Part shown: positions 1 to 5,046 of the stretch, in pieces
How the letters are laid out: each line of letters starts with the position of its first letter
How positions within the stretch are numbered: the first letter of the stretch is position 1
Origin: Acidobacteriota bacterium
GTDB lineage: Bacteria > Acidobacteriota > Terriglobia > Terriglobales > Acidobacteriaceae
NCBI GenBank assembly: GCA_021798235.1
Contig: JAJZMO010000201.1
Location: 1-5,046, forward strand
Length of the DNA: 5,046 bases
Direction of reading: 5' to 3'
The notes under the pieces: generated by a model
Told to the model about the DNA's origin: nothing
What the model saw: the letters and a program-made list of their open reading frames with translations, nothing else
Databases searched by the model: none
Translations under genes and position numbers: made by a program

Positions 1-954
1 ATCCATCAGCCGCACCGTCATCGACTCCACGCGCACCCGCTCCAGCGCGTGTCGCGCCTGCATCATCCCATAGCGAATCCCGCGCTCCAGCCGCACCGCC
101 AGATCCTCGAGTTCCTCGCCCACGCGATACTGGGCCGCTGTCACCAGCTCCGCCGCGGCCGAAGGAGTCGGCGCCCGCAAATCCGCCACAAAATCCGCAA
201 TCGTAAAATCCGTCTCGTGCCCAACGGCGGAAACCACCGGCAGATCCGACGCCGCAATCGCCTCGGCCAGCATCTCGCTGTTAAACGGAGCCAGATCCTC
301 CAGCGATCCGCCGCCCCGCGCAATCACAATCACATCCACTTCGCGCGTCTTGTTGAAGTACGCAATCCCCGCCGCCACTTCCGCCGCCGCGCTCTCGCCC
401 TGCACTACCGCCGGATACAGCAGCACCTCCAGCCCGGCATGCCGCCGGTGCGCCACATTCACAAAATCCCGAATCACTGCACCCGAAGGCGACGTCACAA
501 TCCCCACACACTTCGGATACCTCGGCAGAGGCTTCTTCCGCTCCGCCTCGAACAGTCCGCGCGCCTTCAGCTTGGCCTTCAGTTGCTCAAACGCCAGTTG
601 CAGCGACCCCGCGCCCAGCGGCTCCATCGTCTCGCCCAACAGTTGCATCTGCCCGCGCTGCTCGTAGATCGTAATCTTCCCGCGCACCAGCGCCTGCAAA
701 CCATCCTGTGGCCGAAATCGCAGCAGCGACGCCTGCCGCCGGAACAGCACTGCCGGCAGTTGCGCATCCCCATCCTTCAACGTGAAGTAAATGTGCCCCG
801 ACGGGGCCACGCGCAGATTCGAAATCTCGCCCTCAACCCACAGGTCCGCAAATCTGCGCTCCAGGTGTGTCCGCGCTTCAGCGACGAGATCTCCCACCTT
901 CCAGATGCGGCGCGTATCTTCCACCTTCGCAGGCGATTCAAACAGCAGCCCCAT
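1..954 (-). CDS. xseA: Exodeoxyribonuclease VII large subunit (5' part of gene; C-terminus beyond left edge)
   Basis: This is the large, catalytic subunit of exonuclease VII, a cytoplasmic enzyme that degrades single-stranded DNA to oligonucleotides with the small subunit XseB. I see 318 codons, open at the left edge; the family is usually about 400-460 residues, so roughly the last quarter to third is missing. Residues 16-110 form the N-terminal OB-fold, with WVEGEISNL and SGHIYFTLKD. A linker with KPLPRYPKCVGIVTSPSGA leads into the catalytic domain, which carries IARGGGSLEDL and PVVSAVGHETD followed by TIADFVADLRAPTPSAAAE, all closely matching E. coli XseA. The coiled-coil region begins near the edge. 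I chose the ATG at 954 because it precedes the conserved OB-fold sensibly. Two in-frame GTG codons at 999 and 996 would add 15 or 14 residues and lie close to the upstream stop; neither choice has a clear ribosome site. It follows the DUF2905 gene in the same direction and is probably co-transcribed with it. Confidence 0.97.
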   Translation of the reverse strand, partial: MGLLFESPAKVEDTRRIWKVGDLVAEARTHLERRFADLWVEGEISNLRVAPSGHIYFTLKDGDAQLPAVLFRRQASLLRFRPQDGLQALVRGKITIYEQRGQMQLLGETMEPLGAGSLQLAFEQLKAKLKARGLFEAERKKPLPRYPKCVGIVTSPSGAVIRDFVNVAHRRHAGLEVLLYPAVVQGESAAAEVAAGIAYFNKTREVDVIVIARGGGSLEDLAPFNSEMLAEAIAASDLPVVSAVGHETDFTIADFVADLRAPTPSAAAELVTAAQYRVGEELEDLAVRLERGIRYGMMQARHALERVRVESMTVRLMD

Positions 955-1007
955 CTGCGCATCATCGGGTTCGGATTGTCCAGAGCTTCGGCGCACCACT
1001 TCTGAGT

Positions 1008-1232
1008 CTACCGCCGCCAGCGCGAGATCACCCACAGCAGCAACGAAAGCAGCACGCTCAACAGCAGCGAGGTCGCCAGCGGAAAGTAAAACGTAACATT
1101 CTTTCCGCGATAGCGGATGTCGCCCGGCAGCCGCCCCAGCGGCACGCCGAATTTGCCAAACAACATCACCAGCCCGCCGGCCACAACCAGCAGCAGCCCT
1201 AGTCCAATCAGCATCCGCCCCAAACTAAACAT
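1008..1232 (-). CDS. DUF2905 family small membrane protein
   Basis: This is a 74-residue inner-membrane protein of unknown function. Residues 6-26 and 48-69 are hydrophobic and should form two transmembrane helices. Between them sits LGRLPGDIR (32-40), followed by FYFPLATSLLLS (48-59); this short-hairpin plan with GRLPGD and FYFPL is the signature I know for DUF2905 proteins, usually about 70 residues, so the gene looks complete. The tail RWRR is basic and probably cytoplasmic by the positive-inside rule. The ATG at 1232 has an AAGGAG at 1240-1235 on the minus strand, only 2 bases away, which is tight. Met7 (codon start 1214) is an alternative but would clip the first helix. The stop lies 53 bases before the xseA ATG, or 8 bases before its possible GTG at 999, so the two genes look like an operon. 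I cannot assign a role from sequence. Confidence 0.9.
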   Translation of the reverse strand: MFSLGRMLIGLGLLLVVAGGLVMLFGKFGVPLGRLPGDIRYRGKNVTFYFPLATSLLLSVLLSLLLWVISRWRR

Positions 1233-1234
1233 TT

Positions 1235-1240
1235 CTCCTT
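1235..1240 (-). promoter_or_regulatory. Shine-Dalgarno site of the DUF2905 gene
   Basis: AAGGAG on the minus strand is a near-perfect anti-16S match, but it stands only 2 bases from the ATG at 1232. The short spacing either lowers initiation efficiency or hints at a start slightly further in, such as the TTG four codons into the frame. Confidence 0.55.
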
Positions 1241-1265
1241 CAGTTTAGAACCCGCTCCCTCGCGG

Positions 1266-1294
1266 TTGACGTGCAACCCAATCACGTTTAGCTT
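1266..1294 (+). promoter_or_regulatory. Candidate sigma70-type promoter for the channel gene
   Basis: TTGACG (1266-1271) matches the -35 consensus at five of six positions. After exactly 17 bases comes TAGCTT (1289-1294), which keeps the first two and last bases of the -10 consensus. Transcription would start near 1301, leaving a leader of about 22 bases that contains the ribosome site at 1314-1318. The -10 is weak, so this is a proposal by eye. It also argues against translation starting at the in-frame TTG at 1266. Confidence 0.4.
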
Positions 1295-1313
1295 CATGAG
1301 CAATCCGGTCTTC

Positions 1314-1318
1314 AGGAG
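1314..1318 (+). promoter_or_regulatory. Shine-Dalgarno site deciding the channel start
   Basis: AGGAG stands 4 bases before the ATG at 1323. The other in-frame candidates, TTG at 1266 and ATG at 1296, have no comparable site. This is the main reason to start the protein at 1323, directly at its first hydrophobic helix. Confidence 0.65.
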
Positions 1319-1322
1319 AACC

Positions 1323-2492
1323 ATGACCAGCCTGAGCCTTGCCGCCGGCATTCTCTGCCTCCTCTACGCGCTCCTCGACGCCTTCCAGACGGTCATCCTT
1401 CCGCGCCGTCCCAGCGGTGCATTTCGCCTCACCGGCGCCTTCTACGTTGCCACCTGGACCCCCTGGAAGTTCTTCGCCCTGCGCATCCACCATCCGCGTA
1501 AACGCGAAACCATGCTCAGCATCTACGGACCGCTTTCGCTCGTCCTCCTCATCGCCGTCTGGGCTGTCGCCGTCATGGTGGGCTTCGCGCTCATCTTCTA
1601 CGGCCTCGGCTCGCCCTTTCACGATCCCCTTCTGCTCGAACCCCTGCACTCTGACTTCTACGTCAGCGGCACCACGCTCTTCACCCTCGGCCTCGGTGAC
1701 GTCACCCCCATCACCTGGCTCTCGCGCGGCCTGCTCGTGCTGGAAGCCGGCATCGGCCTCGGCTTTGTCGCCCTCGTCATCGGGTACTTCCCCGTCCTCT
1801 ACGGCGCATTCTCCCGCCGCGAAGTCAACATCTCGCTCCTTGACGCCCGCGCCGGTTCGCCACCCAGCGCCGCCGAACTCCTTCGTCGCCACGCCTTCCC
1901 CGGCGGCGAAGACGCTCTCATCCAGCTCCTCGAAAAATGGGAGAACTGGTCCGCCGAGCTCCTCGAAAGTCACATCTCGTATCCGTTGCTGTGCTATTTC
2001 CGCTCCCAGCACGCCAACCAGAGCTGGCTCAGCGCGCTCGTCGCCATCCTTGACGCCTGCGCCCTGCTCATCTCCGGCATTCAGGAAAAACCCGCCCGCC
2101 AGGCCCAGCTTACCTTCGCCATGGCCCGCCACGCGCTCATCGATCTCACCCAGATCTTCTCCATGCGGCCCTGTACGCAGATGCCCGACCGCCTACCGCA
2201 CGAAAACTTCCAGCGCCTCCACGATCAGCTCTGCGCCGAAGGCGTCCGCATCTGCCGCGATGGCGATATCGAAGCCCGCCTCCGCAAAATGCGCGCCCTC
2301 TACGAAGGCTATGCCCACCCCCTCGCAGACCATCTCTGCATGGCCTTGCCGCCCTTCATCACAGACCACCCCCGCAAAGACAACTGGCAGAACGTCGCCC
2401 GCCTCCGCGCCGAAGCCGAAGGCAAATTCGCTGCCGAACCTGAAAACCCCAATCCCGTCCGTTACGTCGAAGACTCCGATCACCTGTTCTGA
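1323..2492 (+). CDS. Ion-channel family (K+-channel-like) membrane protein with large C-terminal domain
   Basis: This 389-residue protein probably forms a cation channel in the inner membrane. Hydrophobic segments lie at about 2-25, 66-94 and 132-160. Between the last two, residues 113-126 read as a pore helix plus filter, TTLFTLGLGDVTP (117-129), matching the T-x-G-[YF]-G-D filter of potassium channels except for Leu124 where Tyr or Phe is usual. The order is one N-terminal helix, then a two-helix pore module of the Ion_trans_2 type. Residues 165-389 are hydrophilic and presumably cytoplasmic. They contain a helical segment with ESHISYPLLCYFRSQ and ANQSWLSALVAILDACALL (215-249) that I recall from similar bacterial channel-like proteins. 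No GxGxxG Rossmann motif of an RCK domain and no cyclic-nucleotide domain is apparent. The next gene converges on it 31 bases away. Family membership is well supported; ion selectivity is not. Confidence 0.85.
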   Translation: MTSLSLAAGILCLLYALLDAFQTVILPRRPSGAFRLTGAFYVATWTPWKFFALRIHHPRKRETMLSIYGPLSLVLLIAVWAVAVMVGFALIFYGLGSPFHDPLLLEPLHSDFYVSGTTLFTLGLGDVTPITWLSRGLLVLEAGIGLGFVALVIGYFPVLYGAFSRREVNISLLDARAGSPPSAAELLRRHAFPGGEDALIQLLEKWENWSAELLESHISYPLLCYFRSQHANQSWLSALVAILDACALLISGIQEKPARQAQLTFAMARHALIDLTQIFSMRPCTQMPDRLPHENFQRLHDQLCAEGVRICRDGDIEARLRKMRALYEGYAHPLADHLCMALPPFITDHPRKDNWQNVARLRAEAEGKFAAEPENPNPVRYVEDSDHLF

Positions 2493-2523
2493 CTCCCGCA
2501 GGAATCTCTCTGCCCCTTCCGGC

Positions 2524-2895
2524 TCAGCTCTTCGTTCGCACAATCTCCCGCAGCTCGCTCAGCAGCGCGTAGATCGTCTTCCCGCCCGCGCCACGCACAT
2601 GCCTCGGCATACCCACGAGCCGCTCAATCGTGGACGCAACCATGCTGCCGCGCCTCAGGCCAAACGTCCCCAGCACGCCCGCCAGTTTGTGCGCCAGATC
2701 CCTCGCAATGATAGGCGCCGCCCGATCCTCTGGAACTCGCAGCCACCGCCAGCATTCGCGCTCCAGCATGTCCAGGCGGTTCAGCAGCATCGCCCGGTTC
2801 TCCCTCCACAGCGCATTCATCTGCACTTGCACGTCGGCGCACGGCTCGTCGCGCCTCGACCTCACACTCTCGTTGACCGCTATCGCTGACTCCAT
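2524..2895 (-). CDS. Stand-alone HPt (histidine phosphotransfer) domain protein
   Basis: This 123-residue cytoplasmic protein is most likely a phosphorelay intermediate that carries phosphate on histidine between a sensor kinase and response regulators. The HPt core spans about residues 28-120: a helix LWRENRAMLLNRLDMLERE, then the helix with the probable phosphorylation site, ARDLAHKLAGVLGTFGL (64-80), with His69 as acceptor, then GSMVASTIERLV (83-94) and a last helix from about 106. The AHKLAG...GTFGL form is a recognised HPt variant in which the usual HxLKG lysine is alanine. Residues 1-25 have no assigned feature. The ATG at 2895 has GAGG six bases upstream. There is no kinase or receiver gene in the window, so partners are unknown. 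It is convergent with the channel gene, and no transmembrane segment or second domain is seen. Confidence 0.8.
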   Translation of the reverse strand: MESAIAVNESVRSRRDEPCADVQVQMNALWRENRAMLLNRLDMLERECWRWLRVPEDRAAPIIARDLAHKLAGVLGTFGLRRGSMVASTIERLVGMPRHVRGAGGKTIYALLSELREIVRTKS

Positions 2896-2901
2896 CCCGC
2901 A

Positions 2902-2905
2902 CCTC
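2902..2905 (-). promoter_or_regulatory. Shine-Dalgarno site of the HPt gene
   Basis: GAGG on the minus strand lies 6 bases before the ATG at 2895. It supports this start over the internal Met26, which has no comparable site. Confidence 0.5.
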
Positions 2906-2984
2906 GGCTCTTGGCCTCAACGCGTTCATCGGAGGAAATCAGAGGAACTTGAGAGCGCCGGCCGCCTGTTCCCGCGCTATTCCC

Positions 2985-3020
2985 AAAATGAATCAGGGGA
3001 GCCTATCCGGGCTCCCCTGA
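2985..3020 (-). terminator. Rho-independent terminator of the deoxyhypusine-synthase-like gene
   Basis: A perfect 11-bp inverted repeat, TCAGGGGAGCC (2993-3003) and GGCTCCCCTGA (3010-3020), encloses a 6-base loop. Read on the minus strand, the stem is followed directly by TTCATTTT, a moderate U-tract. It begins 24 bases after the TAA of the gene ending at 3045. The plus-strand side has no U-tract, so termination is expected mainly for leftward transcripts, which also shields the HPt gene from read-through. Confidence 0.85.
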
Positions 3021-3044
3021 CTCCACTGCATATTGATTTCCGTT

Positions 3045-4106
3045 TTACGCCGTCACCGGCTCCAGCAGCCGCGCCCAGCGCCGCTCCCCGCGCGCCGCAT
3101 GCGCCTGCTTGTGATACGCATAGCCCGCGATCAACGGCAGCGCCAGCGTCGCTTCGCTGTACACCATCTGCTCAAAGGTCGTGTCCACCTTGCCCCACGA
3201 GCTCGCTTCCTTCAGCGTGCTCGATGATAACGCCCCGTCCCGCACATCGGCCACCGTCACCTGTACGGCGTACTTGTGCATCGGCGCTTCATTGCCCAGT
3301 ACATCAGCGGCAACCACAATGTCCTGCGCAAAATTCTTCGGAACGCCCCCGCCAATCATCAGCAACCCGGTCGTCGGATTCGCAATCTTCAGCTGCGTCA
3401 GCTCGTAAAAATCCTTCGCCGAATCAATCGAAACCCTCGGCTTTCCCTGCCGCGCATGCTGGTGCGCCACCAGTCCAAAGCCTGCTGAGCAGTCGCTGAA
3501 GGCCGGCACGAAAATCGGCACATCCTTCTCATACGCCGCCAGCACGATGGAATCCACGCCGCCCTTCGCCGGCGTCTTGCCTTCCTTTTCCAGATATGCG
3601 CCCATCGCCTTGATAAACTCGCGCGAGCTATACGGCCGCGGCTCCAGCGAGTTCGCAATCTTCTCCGTCGTCTCGTCGCAGATGCGCAGCTCTTCCTCAT
3701 CAATCAGCGTGTCGTAGATGCGGTCGATCATCAGCTCGCGCAGCGTGGCGTCTTCGGTGCCCTGCTTGAACAGATCATCGGCAATCCAGTGCTGAAAGCC
3801 CAGTGCCTCGAAGAAGTCCTGGTCCACAATGTTCGCGCCGGTCGAAACCACCGCGTCCACCATGTTGTTGCGAATCAGATCGATGAAAATCTGCTTCAGC
3901 CCGGCGCTGATCAGCGACCCGGCCAGGCACAGAATCACCCCGCACTCCTGGTCGCGCAGCATCCGTTCGTAAATCCCGGCCGCACGCGCCAGGTCACGCG
4001 AGCTGTAGGCCATATGCTCCATCGCATCCACCAGCGGCACCACGTTGTGCTGCTTGATGTCGATGTGTTGAATGGGGTGAGTAAGAAGTTCTTTTTTCGT
4101 AGGCAT
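3045..4106 (-). CDS. Deoxyhypusine synthase family protein (probable polyamine-forming enzyme)
   Basis: This 353-residue cytoplasmic enzyme belongs to the NAD-dependent deoxyhypusine synthase (DHS) family, which transfers an aminobutyl group from spermidine through a lysine imine. ASSWGK (301-306) gives the catalytic lysine, Lys306, equivalent to Lys329 of human DHS, and YSEATLALPLIAG (316-328) follows as in the family. The NAD-binding fold is marked by AGSLISAGL (62-70), NNMVDAVVSTGANI (80-93) and IGGGVPKNF (251-259). Length and architecture are complete. Bacteria lack eIF5A, so the acceptor is probably a small amine or guanidine compound; bacterial relatives are linked to homospermidine or agmatine-derived polyamines, but I cannot tell which from sequence. 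After GGGVPK the human HHIAN pocket is replaced by NFAQD. The ATG at 4106 has GGAAGG three bases upstream. It is a single-gene unit closed by a strong terminator. Confidence 0.92.
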   Translation of the reverse strand: MPTKKELLTHPIQHIDIKQHNVVPLVDAMEHMAYSSRDLARAAGIYERMLRDQECGVILCLAGSLISAGLKQIFIDLIRNNMVDAVVSTGANIVDQDFFEALGFQHWIADDLFKQGTEDATLRELMIDRIYDTLIDEEELRICDETTEKIANSLEPRPYSSREFIKAMGAYLEKEGKTPAKGGVDSIVLAAYEKDVPIFVPAFSDCSAGFGLVAHQHARQGKPRVSIDSAKDFYELTQLKIANPTTGLLMIGGGVPKNFAQDIVVAADVLGNEAPMHKYAVQVTVADVRDGALSSSTLKEASSWGKVDTTFEQMVYSEATLALPLIAGYAYHKQAHAARGERRWARLLEPVTA

Positions 4107-4109
4107 ATC

Positions 4110-4115
4110 CCTTCC
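4110..4115 (-). promoter_or_regulatory. Shine-Dalgarno site of the deoxyhypusine-synthase-like gene
   Basis: GGAAGG on the minus strand lies three bases before the ATG at 4106. It is a partial match to the consensus with short spacing, adequate to support this start. Confidence 0.45.
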
Positions 4116-4145
4116 AGAATACCAATTTCAGGGCCATATTCCGGT

Positions 4146-4177
4146 GAATTTCCCGCTCCGGAACACCGAATTTTCCC
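4146..4177. repeat. Short direct repeat in the divergent spacer
   Basis: GAATTTCCC (4146-4154) recurs as GAATTTTCCC (4168-4177), with start points 22 bp apart, about two helical turns. An inverted pair TTCCGG (4139-4144) and CCGGAA (4158-4163) overlaps it. The arrangement could be a regulator site between the two divergent genes, but the units are short and may be chance. Nothing else but the -10 box and ribosome site at the ends is seen in the 4107-4249 spacer. Confidence 0.25.
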
Positions 4178-4236
4178 ACCCTCGGAAACCGGCTCCCAGC
4201 CGCTCCGTTCTTGGCCGCCGCTTAATCTCCGCCGCG

Positions 4237-4242
4237 TATACT
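4237..4242 (+). promoter_or_regulatory. Candidate -10 box giving a leaderless transcript
   Basis: TATACT matches the -10 consensus at five of six positions and lies 7 bases before the ATG at 4250, so transcription would begin at or next to the A of that start codon. No Shine-Dalgarno sequence is present between them. No good -35 lies 17 bases upstream; TTGGCC at 4211-4216 would need a 20-base spacer. Confidence 0.4.
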
Positions 4243-4249
4243 CATGCCC

Positions 4250-5046
4250 ATGAAACTCCACCGTCTCGCCGCCCTTTGCCTCATCCCGCTCGCCGCTGTT
4301 CCCGCCTGCTTCGCCTGGGGAGCCAAAGGCCACCGCATCATCAACCACCTCGCCATCCAGACCCTCCCCGTCAGCGTACCCGCCTTCCTGCGCTCCCCCG
4401 CCGCCCTCGATGAAATTACATACCTCGGCCCCGAGCCCGACCGCTGGCGCTCCCCCGCCGAACCCGAACTCGACGCCATGCAGGCCCCCGATCACTACAT
4501 CGACCTCGAACTCGCCGACCGCATCGCACCGCTCCCCCGCGAGCGCTATCAGTACATCGCCAAACTCTACGCCTACATGCAGACCCATCCCGGCTCCGAA
4601 CAAGAAATGCAGCCCACCCACATCGGTTTCCAGCCCTACATCACCGAGGAAGTCTGGCAGCGCCTTAAGTCCGCCATGCGCGACTACCGCCAGCTCCGCG
4701 CCGAGCACAAAGACCTCATGCCCGTCGAACAGGCCATCATCTTTTACGCCGGATGGCTTGGCCACTACGTCGGCGACGGCTCCCAGCCACTCCACACCAC
4801 CATCGAATACAACGGCTGGACCGGACCCAACCCCCACCACTACACGACCAGCCACCACATCCATTCGCAGTTCGAGACCGAATTCGTCAACGACAACATC
4901 TCCATGGCCGAGGTCCGCCACTACATGAAACCCCTCGCTCCCATCCACGACGAGTGGACAGACTACCTCGCCTACCTCCACCACACGCACGGCTATGTCG
5001 ACGAGGTCTACCAGCTGTGGAACGAGCACGGCTTCGAAGGCGCCGG
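4250..5046 (+). CDS. Exported zinc-dependent phospholipase C / S1-P1 nuclease superfamily protein (C-terminus beyond right edge)
   Basis: This is a secreted or periplasmic trinuclear-zinc phosphodiesterase-fold protein; 265 codons are visible and the frame is open at the right edge. Residues 1-22 are a signal peptide, with cleavage expected after CFA so that Trp23 becomes the mature N-terminus, as this fold requires because Trp1 ligates zinc. The candidate ligands are Trp23, His28 (WGAKGH), Asp64, His82, then His172, Asp176 and His182 in GHYVGDGSQPLH, and His205 and Glu209 in HSQFE. Spacings Trp1-His6, His-Asp-His (4 and 6) and His182-His205 (23) equal those of nuclease P1, but P1 ends with Asp where this has Glu, as in Bacillus cereus phospholipase C. 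The 90-residue gap between His82 and His172 is longer than the 56 of P1. Substrate (nucleic acid, phospholipid or other phosphodiester) is unresolved. An in-frame ATG at 4244 is too near the -10 box to be preferred. Confidence 0.87.
   Translation, partial: MKLHRLAALCLIPLAAVPACFAWGAKGHRIINHLAIQTLPVSVPAFLRSPAALDEITYLGPEPDRWRSPAEPELDAMQAPDHYIDLELADRIAPLPRERYQYIAKLYAYMQTHPGSEQEMQPTHIGFQPYITEEVWQRLKSAMRDYRQLRAEHKDLMPVEQAIIFYAGWLGHYVGDGSQPLHTTIEYNGWTGPNPHHYTTSHHIHSQFETEFVNDNISMAEVRHYMKPLAPIHDEWTDYLAYLHHTHGYVDEVYQLWNEHGFEGA

Noticed and set aside
49..1005. A 318-codon plus-strand open frame rich in Arg, His and Gln
   Set aside because: It is antisense to xseA, whose conserved motifs run through the entire stretch.
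1266..1322. Extended N-terminus of the channel protein from TTG at 1266 or ATG at 1296
   Set aside because: Neither codon has a ribosome site, the TTG coincides with the candidate -35 box, and the ATG at 1323 has AGGAG and begins right at the first hydrophobic helix.
1245..2132. A 295-codon minus-strand open frame opposite the channel gene, rich in Glu, Gly and Ala
   Set aside because: It is the complement of a well-supported membrane protein gene, has biased composition without domain motifs, and is explained by the C-rich codon use of the real gene.
2493..2523. Shared terminator between the convergent channel and HPt genes
   Set aside because: The 31-base gap shows only a weak GGAA/TTCC pairing and no U-tract on either strand.
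1339..2889. A 516-codon plus-strand open frame rich in Ser, Pro and Ala
   Set aside because: It overlaps the channel gene in another frame and then runs antisense through the HPt gene. Its low-complexity Ser/Pro/Ala composition is typical of a frame-shifted reading of GC-rich coding DNA.
2896..2992. Promoter for the HPt gene or a small gene in this spacer
   Set aside because: I found no convincing -35/-10 pair on the minus strand and no short frame with a ribosome site; apart from the HPt ribosome site and the adjoining terminator I see nothing in it.
4298..4312. Lipoprotein signal (VPAC) in the exported enzyme
   Set aside because: Proline before the Ala-Cys is unusual for a lipobox, and the fold needs Trp23 as the free mature N-terminus, which fits cleavage after CFA by signal peptidase I.
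3935..5029. A 364-codon minus-strand open frame rich in Gly, Val and Asp
   Set aside because: It lies antisense to the exported zinc enzyme, crosses the divergent spacer and enters the deoxyhypusine-synthase-like gene out of frame. Both real genes have clear motifs and this has none.

Overview
The window is GC-rich, gene-dense bacterial DNA with six protein-coding genes, two of them cut by the window edges. No RNA gene, insertion sequence, phage gene or CRISPR array is visible. Gene content (DUF2905 protein next to xseA, a bacterial deoxyhypusine-synthase-like enzyme, a secreted PLC/P1-type zinc enzyme, a three-helix K+-channel-like protein) and the high-GC, C-rich codon style fit an Acidobacteriota genome of the Terriglobia type. 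That assignment is inference; no marker gene proves it.

Layout from left to right. (1) 1-1232, minus strand: a two-gene unit, a 74-residue DUF2905 membrane protein followed by xseA, the large subunit of exonuclease VII, which runs off the left edge. (2) 1233-1322: divergent spacer with a candidate sigma70-type promoter and a Shine-Dalgarno site for the next gene. (3) 1323-2492, plus strand: an ion-channel-like protein with a TLGLGD filter and a large C-terminal domain of unknown role. (4) 2524-2895, minus strand, convergent with the channel gene: a stand-alone histidine phosphotransfer (HPt) protein. (5) 2896-3044: spacer with a strong hairpin terminator serving the gene to its right. (6) 3045-4106, minus strand: a deoxyhypusine synthase family enzyme, probably acting in polyamine metabolism since bacteria lack eIF5A. 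(7) 4107-4249: divergent spacer. (8) 4250 to the right edge, plus strand: an exported zinc phospholipase C / S1-P1 nuclease superfamily protein, probably read from a leaderless mRNA.

The genes do not form one pathway. Four transcription units alternate in direction and look like ordinary chromosomal background. The plus strand is C-rich over G in genes of both directions, so plus-strand genes favour C-ending codons and minus-strand genes G-ending codons. This looks like replication-strand asymmetry and probably explains the long spurious reading frames opposite the real genes.

I found no convincing new multi-gene system. The items most worth a second look are the non-tyrosine selectivity filter and unassigned C-terminal domain of the channel, the altered substrate pocket of the deoxyhypusine-synthase-like enzyme, the mixed P1/PLC zinc-ligand set of the secreted enzyme, and the orphan HPt protein.
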